Assembly (NCBI RefSeq): GCF_029227915.1 | Contig: NC_079883.1 | Coordinates: 28,086,001 to 28,150,000, forward strand | Length of the DNA stretch: 64,000 nt | Reading direction: 5' to 3' | From: Hydractinia symbiolongicarpus | Taxonomy: Eukaryota; Cnidaria; Hydrozoa; Anthoathecata; Hydractiniidae | Shown: in pieces, positions 46,176 through 57,924 of the stretch | Layout: every line of letters starts with the position of its first letter | Numbering within the stretch: position 1 is the first letter of the stretch | Notes under the pieces: model-generated | Told to the model about the DNA's origin: nothing | Databases searched by the model: none | What the model saw: only the letters and a program-made list of their open reading frames with translations | Position numbers and translations under genes: made by a program

Positions 46176-49100
46176 ATGAAAGGACGAATTGTGTTGTTAT
46201 TGAGCTTGTTATGTGTTGCACAAGCACTGCCTCTCTCCTTGGACGGTGAGTAGTGTTACCATTTTGAGAGGTGCCATATGTAAACAGTGTAAAACAAGGT
46301 CTCTAAATTCCTCGGGAACAAATATTTAGGGAATTTTTGCAAACAGTTTTTTCTTTCGAAACATTAAAACATTCCATCTTTGTTTCGTATTCACAGTTTT
46401 AATTAAATTGCATCTGTTCTGTAACTATGGTTACTGCTTGCTTGAATGCTTTTCACAACTCGTTCCCAGTCTCTCGCATTGGTATTTCAATCACATTGAG
46501 CATGACTCATTAAATCTTGCTATACGTTGCTGAGATTTAAAGAATGGTACGCGCCACTGCAGATAATCTACAAGCACTGTTTTAGTGAGTGTTAAAATTC
46601 CAGTGACTTCAAACAGATGCTAAACGAACTGACCTCGTTTGCACAATTACGCGTGGTTATAATCGCTTCTGTATATTATTTTACACTTATCTATCACTTT
46701 TAAACACTTTATGCAATGCTTTCACCCGGGGGTAATGTATAAAGCAAAACAATAAGTTTGCTACATAACCAAAATTTGAAGTAAAAGGATCTAAACATCT
46801 ATTTAAATTATTCAAGTCGAGTACAAATATGTTTTTGTTTTTAGTATTTTTTTTTGAGAAATCCCATCCACGGTCTGAATGTATCATTTTTATTTCAACA
46901 AAATATCAACAACTTTGACACTTTTTTTCAAACGAATACTATCAGTCACCAATTGACAACTGAAAGTCCTCATAAAAAAACATCTCGAATAGTTTTTTGA
47001 GTCTTAAAAATAAACTCTTACAAGGTTGTTATCTATAGCTATACTATCCAAAGCCTACCATAAACATTTGATTTAGAGTCTCCTCTCAAATGAATGTTCC
47101 TCATAAAAGAGATTGTTAAATAACCACCCTTTTTGATTGTGTACTGCCAATGCGCCTAATAAACGGGTTTTAACTCCAAAAAAGGTCACCTACTTTTTAT
47201 TAAGCAACTTTTAAGGCAGATGTTAATGCCTTTTGTTGGTTACAGGTGTACTGAGTAAGTCCAAACTTAACACTATCATTGTACTGTCTTTTTAGAAAAC
47301 ACACGCGCATCTTTGACGCGGGGTAAACGTCATGAGCACCACCACCACCATCATGAACACAGCGAAATCGCTGACAGAGAAGGTAAAAATATCACTTGTA
47401 TTGATTTATTTATCGCTCTATACGCAGGTTAAGACAAGCAAATGATATATTTGTCACAGTATATTGCTGCGTTTATAGGCTAGCTATATATATATAAATC
47501 TCTTTTTTAAGTTTGGCGCTCAGCAGTGATTTGTTATTTGTTTATAAAGGAAAGCTGGCTCTCAAAACGATCTATTTTCTTTTTATGTCATTGTATGTCC
47601 GCCGACTTTTGCCGCAATGCTGTGTTTGAATTTTGTAATTTTTATGTTTAGTTCGAACAATCATATCTGCTATAGTTGATGCGATATTAGACGGTGATCG
47701 TAAAAAAAGATCTGACATTCCAGAAGGTAATCCATTGTTGAAATATTTTTTCTCTCGAAGCTTCATTTGACATTTCCCTGTTTTGAAGGTTTTTGTTGCT
47801 GTTGTTGTGAACTTCAGTGGGTTTGATTTTTTTCCTTTCTCTTCTTTTTTAATTCAAAGTTAATCCAACACACTTTTTGTAAGAAAGTTTTATGTAACAA
47901 ATAAACTTTGATATATTCATGTTGTAGTGAGATTGTATATGTTTTGCATTCTTAACAGCCGAGTTGTTAAGCCACACCTTAATTGGAAATAATAAGAACA
48001 AATATAAAAACAGTATTAAATTTCCAAATTTAATTCGAAGATTTTTTAACAGAAATTTTGCAGTTTGTTTTGTTGTTCGCTGTGCAATATAAAAATCAAA
48101 CAAATGCACTCTTGTATCCATGTGTTTGGGACTGTCAAATTCATTAAAAATTCAGAATAATCTAGAGACGAGGTTGAAAAAATGACCATTGGTTTGTAAT
48201 GTATAATCATTTGTTTTTTCAGAAGAAGACGACGTCACATCTGATATGTCGTCCGAATCCGGCAGTGGAGAAGCCTCCGGTGACTACGAACGTGTATCGG
48301 TACCAAAAAATATAAAAGATGTCAAGGGAGCGAATGATGATCCGGAATATGTAGGAAATATTTTTCAAAAATCAGATGAAGAAAGTACTGATGCAACAAA
48401 AATATTGAAGCTGGACTCAGTTTCTGAATCTGGTGAAAATGTTGGATCTGGTTCTGGTTCCGATTCTGACCTTAATGTTGAATCTGAAACCGAATCTGGT
48501 GCTGAGTCAGGATCTGGCTCAGAATCTGGATCTGAATCAGAGTCTGGATTGGAATCTGGATCTGGATCTGAGTCTTCTAAAAAAAGGAGTGAAGTATCTG
48601 AAACAAATGACTTAGAACAATCCGGCGATTCAGAATCGGGTAGTAGTGGGTCCGGAGAGGATGCTGATACTTCCGGCGAATTTAACAGCGGGTCTGGAGA
48701 TAACGAAATCGTTGGAATTGTAGGAGATGAAAACGCAAGACTTATTGACGATGATATCTCAAAGAGAACTAATACTGTTGGAGATAACGAAGGCAGAATG
48801 AAAAGAGATGAAGATGGTTTGGATGAACAAGACAGAATCGAGTCTAAAGCAAGACAAGAAAAAGAAAAGAAGGACTTGATTTCTAACATTAATGCACAGC
48901 TTTCGAAGTCACAAAATAAAACGCAAAATATAGAAAACCACTCTTTAATTAGTAACTCTGAAAATGATTCAGATAATGAATCTGGAAGTGGATCGGGTGA
49001 AACATCGGAAAGCGGTTCGGGTGATTTTAGTTTAGAGAAAAGAAACTCTGTATTAGAAAAGCGTAGTCAAATCGTTCAAGAAGATAATTTTGGAAAATTA

Positions 49101-52100
49101 GTAAACGAACTGGATAATGATAATACCGATACGCCTGATAATGACTCTGAGAATGAATCAGACGATACATCGGGTAACGAGTCGGGCAGTCAGTCGAGTA
49201 CAGAATCGGGTGACAGCACAAATTCAGATTCTTTTACTGAACCACCTGATAAAAGAAGTATACTTCGAGGTGAAGATAATAAATACACAGCAGAACGCTA
49301 TGCAGCCAAGACTTATTCCGAAGAAGAATCCGAATCCGGAATTGATTCGGATTCGGGGTCGGGATCAAGTGATGGTTCTGGATCACCATGGGATAGTGCT
49401 TCTGGATTCGGCTTTGAGAAGCGCGAAAGTAAGAATGATTGTGTGCTATTAACTACCTCTTTTATAAGACCAGTTAATAAATTGTTTCATCGATCTAGTC
49501 GCTACTTTTTTTTGCCGGTTTTAATTTTTTAAAAAGGATCAGTTTTAGCGATAATGTGAAGAATTTACTGGTGACTATTTAAACAAATATAAAAAGCTGT
49601 ATGAATAGTGTCGATCGAGCGAATGGCTAAATTGTGCGCCAGACTTAGATGTGTTTGAATTTTTAGAATCTTTTTTTATCTATATTACAATACCATATAC
49701 GCCTGTAATCTCTAATAATAAGGAATCATATTTTATTAATTTTCTACTTTTAACTTTCAGCTACACCGCTCTCTCAACAATATGGAAACGTAAATAACAC
49801 AATGCGAAAAGCAAACGAAAGTGAAAGTATTACAGAAGATGGCGGTAGTGGCAATTCCGAGAAAGACCCTTCTGGTGAAAGTGGCGATGCATCATCTACA
49901 ATGGATAGCACGTTAAATGAGTCAGATGAAGGTTATTCGTCTGGGGAAGATGACGAAAACTTACAGCCCGATGAGGAGAACGAACACTCTTCTGCACAGC
50001 TGGAACGCGAAGACAAAAACATAAATGATGATGCCAGTCTAGTAACTATGGAAGATAGTAACAAAAGTAAATATGGAAGCCAAAGCAGCATTAAAAATAC
50101 CGAAGAACAGCCTAAAGCTGAAGTCGTCAGCGATAATGAAGGCGAAAGCGAAAGTGATACAGATGAAATTAGTGGAACTGAAAGTGAAAGTGGTGCAAGT
50201 GGAAGCGAAAGCGAAAGTGGGAGTGGAAGTGATGCAAGGAGAAAAAATATAATTCATCAAATTGTATCGGACATGGCTAAAGCAGCAGTGGACAGTGTTG
50301 AAGTAGATGATTCAGATAGCGTCGTCAAAAAATCAAATATAAACATACCGGACGAGGTCACACCGACCAAGTCAAACAATTTAGCTACTGCTAAAAGAAC
50401 AATAGAAAATAGAACTTTTGAAAATAGTACAAATGTCAATTCCGATGATAGTGAAAACATAACAAAGAAAGGAATGGTTAATAGTGAGGTAACAAAAGTG
50501 CCAGTTTTTTTGCCAAGTAACTTATTGTGACACGCGAGTAGATGGGTCGGGTCACACATCGTGACACGCAAGAAGATGTGTCATGTAACACATTGTGTCA
50601 CGCAAGTAGATGTGTCGCGTAACTTATCGTGACACGCAAGTAGATGTGTCACGTAACTCATTGTGTCTCATGAGCTTCCAGTGTATTGTTACATCGAGAC
50701 TGTCTTTAGTTTCTCTTTTTTTTCATACTGTTTGTATTTTTTATCACTTCCTTTTCAGCGTGATTTAGCGTTAAAGACATTAGTCAAATCTGTGCTAAAA
50801 GATGGTAAGTCTTGAGAGCATGGGTGCTTTCTTTTCATTCTCTTTCTCTTATGATTAATGTATCCGAGTCTGGGTCGACGGCACATGCATGAATCTGAAC
50901 TGTGTTCCTAGATCCGTCTGTTAAAGCAAGTATAGAAGAATTGAAAAAAAGAAGGAGCGAAAGTGAAGAAAAGGTAATAAACTTAAATAGTGGAATATTT
51001 TGAAATGAAATGGTATTGTTCATAATTTTCGTATATTTCGTGCTTTAGTTATACAGAGACATACTTGGGTTGGTACAGCAAGCTCCACTCGAGCCAGAAG
51101 AGGACACAAAAGAGAAAGTTATCACAGGTGGGAAAGTCAAATTAGACTTGCCGATGTTTTAAACGATAATTAAATAAAAGTTTTGTCTCGATGATCCCAA
51201 ACATAACTGCTGTAAAATACCGTTCTCAAGGGGCATTTCTTCGCTTTTTTAATACCAGAGCTCTAATATCAAAAAATAAAAAAATGTTCTAGGAACGAAG
51301 TTGACCTGTTGTACCCATATGTATATTTTCAAATATCAAATGTTTTTGTTTCTTTAGAAGTAAAAGATTTTGAAGGTTTTGTTGAGGCATTATCACAGAC
51401 CGAAAATCTTTCCTCTTTTAAACATGATGCGATCGCTAAAAAGCTTGAAAAAGATTTGCTAGAACATTTAAGCGTCACAGAAAAAGACGATTCTACGCTG
51501 GCCAATCAAGAAAATGAGTTGCTAAAAGACACAGAGCTTACTCATATTAAAGGTATCCCAAACATTATTTAAAGAATCAATTATCTGTCAATAAGTAGAA
51601 GACACGAGGTTCTAAATTGGTTTTACCAATCCATTGGTTTTACCAATCCATGTTGAATTTTGTTTCGTTTAAATGTCGCTTTAAAGATTTTTTTAAATAG
51701 ATTGAGGCTAAAGAAGGCGTGGTCATCTTATGAGCAACACCATGCTTAAGGTTTTGAACTTTCAAGAGGCTGTTACATACCACACTTTGTTTTTAAAAAT
51801 TTATCGGTTTGAAATTTTTATAGATTTATTTCCATGCGGATGAAATATCAAAAAAAGACTTTTGAAAACTGCATCTATTTCTTGCATAGTATCTTTTATT
51901 TAACTATAAACTACATTATCATATAGGCTTTTTCTACCAACACTTGAAATCAATAAAATATTGAGCAAAACTGAAATTAAAAATTATAATATTCCATTTT
52001 TTTGTCTTCTTAGAGAGAATCGAAGATGCTCGTGAAAGTTCTGAAGAATATGCATTAAAACACAGTGGTAGTATAGAAGAAATACGGAGACATGCTGTTT

Positions 52101-52273
52101 CCTCGCTCAAACCAATCATTGAAGCTTTGCCCTTAAAAAAAGAAGATGTCGATGATTTAGCTAAATTGATTGGTAAATCAGCTTGGGTGAAAATGATCAC
52201 ACATACTAAGAGAAAAGCACATATCCGTAAAAAGATCCGACGCAATTTAGAGGAACTTTTTGCTTTAAAGTGA
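46176..52273 (+). CDS. Secreted Ser-Gly-rich acidic precursor, proteoglycan-core-like
   Basis: Ten exons join in frame to 935 residues: 46176-46245, 47296-47382, 47652-47726, 48223-49428, 49761-50488, 50759-50804, 50912-50973, 51049-51127, 51358-51552 and 52014-52273. I do not recognise the family. Residues 1-17 form a signal peptide (MKGRIVLLLSLLCVAQA). Exon 2 carries RGKR then a histidine cluster (HEHHHHHHEH). Exon 3 encodes a possible amphipathic helix (VRTIISAIVDAILDGD) followed by KKR. Exons 4-5 (about 78-722) are extremely rich in Ser, Gly, Glu and Asp, with about ten SGSG clusters flanked by acidic residues, the sequence type used for glycosaminoglycan attachment. Dibasic sites recur (KKRS, SKRT, MKRD, EKRN, EKRS, DKRS, EKRE, ARRK). 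Exons 6-10 are charged and helix-prone and end in a basic tail (KRKAHIRKKIRRNLEELFAL). A matrix or granule proteoglycan, or a multi-peptide precursor, are both possible. No Cys-rich or catalytic domain is seen. Confidence 0.88.
50524..50675 (+). repeat. 34-bp minisatellite, about 4 units
   Basis: Four units of the type GTGACACGCAAGTAGATGTG then TCACGTAACTCATT lie in intron 5 of the Ser-Gly gene, 36 nt after the exon 5 donor. The units differ at a few positions. Confidence 0.8.
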
Positions 52274-52439
52274 AATCTTTCTATTGATTACATCGAAGTG
52301 GAAGTATCGACTTTGCTATCGCGTATTGCATAATAGTTACCATAGCAATATTAAGCGGCTGATCATTATAGTTGAAATCTATTCAAATGTGTGGCAGTAA
52401 TACTCATTCGCTGGCTATCAACATACCATTTCATTTACT

Positions 52440-52810
52440 CGTCAACACATTCATTCATTCATTCATACACTCTTTCAATTATTCATTCATTAAATCATTT
52501 CATTAAATCGTTCATTTGCCAATTTTTTTTATCTATTTGGCAATTTAATCAATCATTCATTCATTCATTCATTCATTCACAACCTCAATTCCAAAATGTT
52601 AGCAAAGTCGTTAAAAAGGCCTGGGAATAAGGTTGATCAATACATTCATTTATTTATTCATGCATCCATTCATTTATTTATTCATTCATTCATTCATTCA
52701 TTCATTCAGTCAGTCAGTCAGTCAGTCAGTTAGTCAGTCATTTATTTATTCCTTAAATCCTTAATTCATTAATTCATCAATTCGTCCATTCATTCATTCA
52801 TTCATTTATT
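52440..52810. repeat. ATTC/CAGT tetranucleotide microsatellite block
   Basis: Repeated ATTC tracts, a CAGT run at about 52707-52735, and TTAT/TTTA variants are interspersed with short unique sequence. The short plus-strand frame over it, rich in His, Ser, Ile and Phe, is a by-product. Confidence 0.85.
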
Positions 52811-53009
52811 ACTCATGTAGAAAATTAGAGTATTGTTTATTTTTATTTGTTAATTTGTTTAAAACCAAGTCCCAACTTATTTATGTTAAAAGGTTGGGTA
52901 CAAGGTTGACGTTGTAGTTATAGCATCATTCATATTTTATTTACTTATTTATCAAATCAAAAATAATGTACACGAAACTTCATGCTTTATATAAAAATAC
53001 AACCAATCA

Positions 53010-53093
53010 TCCTCGTTCCCAAGGATTTTTGCCGATATAAGAGAAGATGCCTTCTCTTGTATCAAAAAATGCAACAAACCTTGGAACGAGAGT
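53010..53093. mobile_element. Palindromic MITE copy
   Basis: Ends CCTCGTTCCCAAGG and CCTTGGAACGAG are inverted around an internal hairpin (AGAGAAGATGCCTTCTCTT). It is the same family as the copies at 20500, 53751 and 57417. Confidence 0.7.
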
Positions 53094-53707
53094 GAAATTC
53101 AATAAACTGTTAAGGAGATGTGGGAGAGTAATTTCAACAACAATTTTCAATCTCAAAAGAAGATTTTATCAATGATTGTATCTTTTTCAACTTCCAAGTT
53201 TGTTTTGTCATCAATATTTTGTATAGTGTGCTTTAGACAGCAAATTTCAGTTTTTTAGATTTAAAATTTTAATTGTGGCAATTATATTTATTATGACAAC
53301 GTCGCCCAATCCGCTGTTGTAGTAATATTGTTTCAAAATCGTTTTTCGTTAGAAAGTGAAAAGGAAAATGTTTCCTATTCCCCCGGTCCCCAGTTTCGCT
53401 GGCCCTGTATCAATGGTTAAAACAACTCGTTTGAGATTGTGTTTGTGTGTTTCATAATAAAGAAACGGGGGCAAAAAGTCATCTTTTTGTGTATGTGAAA
53501 ATAAATAAAACTAGTGATTATTATTATTTTTATTATTATTATTATTATTATTACGCATGTGTATTTTCATAAATTTCGTAAATAAATATAAACAGATATT
53601 GATAAGTGTGTGCTCTCTCATTTTCTCGTAACTTCCATCATTGTCATGCTTACTTCAAGATTGTCTCTCTCATCCGAATGAGGTGTTTTGAACTTTGAAT
53701 AATAGAA

Positions 53708-53945
53708 ATATTATCATGTTATGAACAAGCGAGTTTATTCTAGGGTACGTTTCCAACCTCGTTCCCAGGACAGTTTTTCGCTTTTTTGATATCCGAGACG
53801 GCGCGAAATCATTTCTTCTCGCCGTCCGAGATTGTCAGAAAGAGAAAAATGGGCCTGGGGACGAGGTTGGTACGTTTCGAAAGTAATGCAGCTGTAGATG
53901 TCGAAACGTAGCCTAGAATGAATTCGCTTGTTCATGAAATGATAA
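53708..53945. mobile_element. Penelope-terminus palindrome interrupted by a MITE
   Basis: The outer arms ATGAACAAGCGAGTTTATTC (53719) and the inverted GAATTCGCTTGTTCAT (about 53921) match the Penelope terminus at 15400. Between them a 119-bp MITE (53751-53869), with CCAACCTCG and CGAGGTTGG ends, is bracketed by a direct repeat TACGTTT. That is a 7-bp target duplication, or 8 bp if GTACGTTT is counted. Insertion order is therefore readable: palindrome first, MITE second. Confidence 0.75.
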
Positions 53946-56442
53946 TATTTATATTATTCAGTGACAATGACTGAACAGATAAGTAGTAATATTTTCATAG
54001 TTAATAAAATGTTTTCTACTCCTAATCTTAAACTCAAATGAAACAATTAAATCTTAATGAGGTTGTGGGTTTAAGATTGCACAAGCTGTATTTGTCAGCA
54101 TAGTCTTTGTTGTGTATCATGAAAAGCTTCACAAATTTCTACAACCTCTTGCTTAGGACAGTTTACTGGCGTCAATACCATTCGGCAAGAGGACTCTGAT
54201 AATGAGTATGAAGTTTTTCTGGAAAAATGAATTTAAAGGGCATTATTTTCATAACAAAACGAGATATTGTGAGTACAAAGAAAAAAAGCTTAGTTCAAAG
54301 TTACAGTTCTAGGAGTTAAAACTGAGCTCATTATAACAGGGCTTTTTAGCACTCAAGCACCTTTTTAAAAGCAAATATCTGATTGTGGGCCTAAATTATG
54401 TAAAATGTAACCCACTAATTCACTCTTCTTTCCTGTTTCTTATACAAGACACAATAAACAAAAGCATCTGTTTGGTATTTGTTGGTATTTGGAGATAGCA
54501 CGCAAGTTCTACATCTGAAACGCTTACATTCTGTCAATTCTCAACCGTTTTGTCCTCATACAAGTTCATTTTTAATCTTTACAAGAAACTTCTGCAGCAT
54601 GCGTGAAAACATCTCCTTCGCAGATGTGAAACTCCCTCCCACGGAAAAGGAAAAAGCTTCATTTCCTTCTTCCCTTTTTATTAAAACGGTCACGATAACA
54701 GAAACACCACCAACCCTGGGAATGAGGTTGTATTACTGCGAATCTAAATGTCTAAAAACCAGTTAAGTTAATATTTAATCGAGGCGAAGTGGTATTTTAG
54801 AGAAATTTTCTGTCTAAAATATCAAAACATACTTAAGGTTATGAAAAGTAATATCTAAAAATATTTTACAGCAACAGAAATAATACCCAATTGACAAAAA
54901 ATAATGTTTTTGGTTTCCTGCAGGAAATGTAAACTATTCGCTAATAAAATCTCAGAAGTTTTCTTCTTACCACAATCTTAAGGTATCCAATAAGTTTCCT
55001 TAAGAAAGTTTTAAAGATCAAGAGCAATCTTGGACAAAATATACATAAACTTTTTTTAAAGTTTCCCTTTGCCCATAATTTTAACCCTTGTGGTGCAGCG
55101 CGTTTTTGAAAACATCTTTTTTCAGTCAACAAATTTTTTCAGTCAACGAATAATCAGCTTTTCGAAACTTGAGCTGCGATTGGTAGCTAAGCACAATACC
55201 TAGGCTGTTATGTTTTGTTTCCGTTGGCGACGAAAACAACTTCAACCGTGGAGTTGTTTTCGTCTGATTGTTGCCTGGCTATTTCCGTTACCCGTCCTTA
55301 AAGGACTAAGACTGAATTTTGAATTCTAACTACTTTTTTTAGTACAGTGTTCAGGGGCGAATCTAGCAAATTTTCTTTGTAGGTCATGATGCTTCGCTAA
55401 AACGGGATTTGCGAACCCTGAAATAGGCTTAAACGGGGACAAAAAACAACCTCGTATGCAGACGTTTTAGACCTTGATAACAGAAACGAAACATTCTCAT
55501 AAACGCCGCAGCTCCGCATAAACACTTCAAATAGAAAAAGAATGACAACTTAAATGTATTTCGTTAGCATAAATCATTTTTAGACTGTTTCGCCCAATGT
55601 CAGGGCTCGTCAGCATGCCTAGGACAAACGAAAAATAGATTGAAAATATAGTTCGTTAAGCCCGACATGGACAGTCATAATGCCGCTCCGGAAACCAGGT
55701 ACTGTCGGCTGGAGTCAGGCCGAGCCCGGAATAAGGAAAATTTATTTATAGAAAGAAGTTATTGTTAAAGTGGAAGTAAAGAAATGGCTCTGTCAACTGC
55801 ACGCACAATAATAGTCCACTGATTTATGTCCAAGATTGTTAAATGAAAAGCTATGAGATGGCTAACACGTGTACAAGCGAAAAACAACAGGAAGAAGATG
55901 GGACTTTAAAATGTGACTTTTATTTGTGACCCTTTGTCACGAATAATTACTTTTATTGATAAACGGTAGTGCACAAATACAGTGCATCAAAACAATTTAT
56001 GAGGTAATTACAGAAAATGAATCAGCATTTTAAAAGAGACGTCTAATTAACCAAACTTTTGCAGTGTCATGCTATTATGCTATAAATGTAATACCATAAA
56101 CAGGGGGTAACAATAGTATTAATAATTAAATATCTGAAAGTGCTTTTGAAAAATAAAAACCGCGAGAAAAATAAGAAGTAAAAATAGACAAAATTGATTA
56201 TGTTTTTCTGATCTTTCACCATTCTAATTTCATTGAATTAAACTCCTCTCCTTGAATTAATTTTTGAATACAAAAAACCTTCATGTGCTACCCCCCAAAA
56301 CTAATTTAAAATATTTGTTTATAGCTCTATGCATATCCTAATATCACATTGACCACCTGACAGCGTGAAGTGTGGACGTGTGAGAGAATCTAGAGTAAAA
56401 CGCACTACAAGAACTTCAGACCGTACACACACGGTTTTAACA

Positions 56443-57924
56443 ATGGGGAGGTCTCACTGTACTAAGCCAATTCGTATATGGATTCTCGGTGCATGTATAT
56501 GTGCTACCCTCTTTTTGGCGCTTTCTTGCAAATATGAAAACTGGGCAATGAAGACATACAAGGATTATCGTTTAAAGAGCGAGAATACAACTTACTTTGG
56601 ATTATGGAAACACTGTCTTGATACAAGAGCGCCAGCAGTAAACAACAAGGAACAACCGATGATGAGCGAATGCTGGAATTTTGGCACGAGTAGTGAGATG
56701 ACTGGAATATACGGTACACCAGGTAAAAAGCCATACTATTTTATATGAAACAACTTCGTTCTCAGTCTCAAATATATGCGAGTATGGAGGTAGACATATG
56801 AGGTTGTGTGTTCTAATTGACTTTTTATTATTATTTTTAGGATTTATCAAGTTAACCCGGGGCTTTTTGGTATTAATGATTGTTTTGATGGGACTTGCAA
56901 GTTTGGTGACGTGTTTCATCATGTTCACGAGCGATCGCCCATTGCTTCTATATTCAACGCCGATCACGTTGGCGAGCAGTAAGTCCTTTTATTATTTATT
57001 TATTAATCAGCTTATTGAAATTTTGAAAGATACGATGGAGAATGTAGTAAAACTGTGATGACGTCAGAAGAGGTCACGAATGTTATCTGGCTTTCAGAAA
57101 GAAGAAAATAAGTTTTTTTGTGATGAAATTTTTGCTGTGCATTTTACGTACGAATTAAACCCTCGCATCAATCTCGTCCCCAGGACTATTTGCTTCTCAA
57201 TGGCGCTGCGCCACGGTAAAAGGTGCTGGGGTCAAGCTTGCTCTCACATAACTTTGTATCTTTGATATTTCGATTTTTATTGTGTACTATCTATGACAAT
57301 CTTTATCCCAGGGCTTCCTTTCAGCTTTTTGAAATGTGGATAGTTCTTTTGCACAGTCACACATATATTTAGGACTGGGAACGAGATTGGTTTACTAATT
57401 GGTTTATTTAAATAATCAAGCTCCTTCCCAGAACATTTTAGATTGTGTCTCAATGTAAAAAATCTAAAAGCCTAGGGGACGAGGTTGTTTGTATATCAAT
57501 CAGTATGTGGGAAGTATGTGGGAAGGGAAAATTTTATTTTGTAATCGAGTTGTTTATTTGATACTAACGGTTTTAACCTCAACACATGGTCTGCAAATTA
57601 TCTTTTTATATTATGTGCCAAGAAAAAAGCCAGTCTCAATAACCACAATATAATTGTAAATCGCTAAAAGTAATTAACCAACACCTGGTGTATATTTTTT
57701 ACCAGTGGTTTAAATTAGATTTGTTTTTAATTTCTTTACCATTTGTGCTTTTAGCTATCGTTGGAATCATCATTTTGGGAATTTTCTTGGGAAAGATGCT
57801 TAACAATGATATGTACAAAGATTATGATATGGCGTGGTCGTTTTACTATTACTTGATTGGATGGTTTTTTACATTAAGTGCATTCTGTGTTGCCATGACA
57901 GACAAACCAGAACACAAATACTAA
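56443..57924 (+). CDS. Claudin/PMP22-like four-transmembrane protein
   Basis: Three exons, 56443-56722, 56841-56978 and 57755-57924, all joined in phase 1, give 195 residues. Four hydrophobic segments are visible: IRIWILGACICATLFLAL (about 11-28), FLVLMIVLMGLASLVTCFIM (about 102-121), IVGIIILGIFLG (about 141-152), and FYYYLIGWFFTLSAFCVAM (about 168-186). The first extracellular loop has GLWKHC followed by a second Cys in SECW, matching the W-GLW-C-C signature of the PMP22/claudin/EMP superfamily. Length and topology fit. Likely site: plasma membrane or cell-cell contacts. Which subfamily, and whether it forms junction strands, cannot be told from sequence. It lacks an obvious C-terminal PDZ-binding motif. 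Confidence 0.8.
57166..57397. mobile_element. MITE-like copy in claudin-like intron 2
   Basis: Left end AATCTCGTCCCCAGGACTAT and right end GGACTGGGAACGAGATTGG are inverted. The internal sequence differs from the shorter copies, so it may be a longer family member or two adjacent ones. Confidence 0.5.
57417..57488. mobile_element. Short palindromic MITE in claudin-like intron 2
   Basis: Ends CAAGCTCCTTCCCAG and CTAGGGGACGAGGTTG flank an internal stem, TTTTAGATT paired with AATCTAAAA. At about 72 bp it is one of the simplest complete copies. Confidence 0.65.

Larger units (their letters stand above)
52274..56442. other. Spacer rich in simple repeats and MITEs
   Basis: Contains an ATTC microsatellite block (52440-52810), an ATT run (53520-53552), a MITE at 53010-53093, a nested palindrome at 53708-53945, and a further single MITE-type end near 54709-54735. 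Possible polyadenylation signals for the Ser-Gly gene lie near 53455 and 53505, which would make a 1.2 kb 3' UTR. From about 54740 to 56440 I see no gene or clear repeat. Confidence 0.55.

Noticed and set aside
48365-48889. 174-residue minus-strand ORF rich in Ser, Pro and Asp
   Set aside because: It is antisense to exon 4 of the Ser-Gly gene; the GA-rich coding repeats automatically give an open reverse frame.
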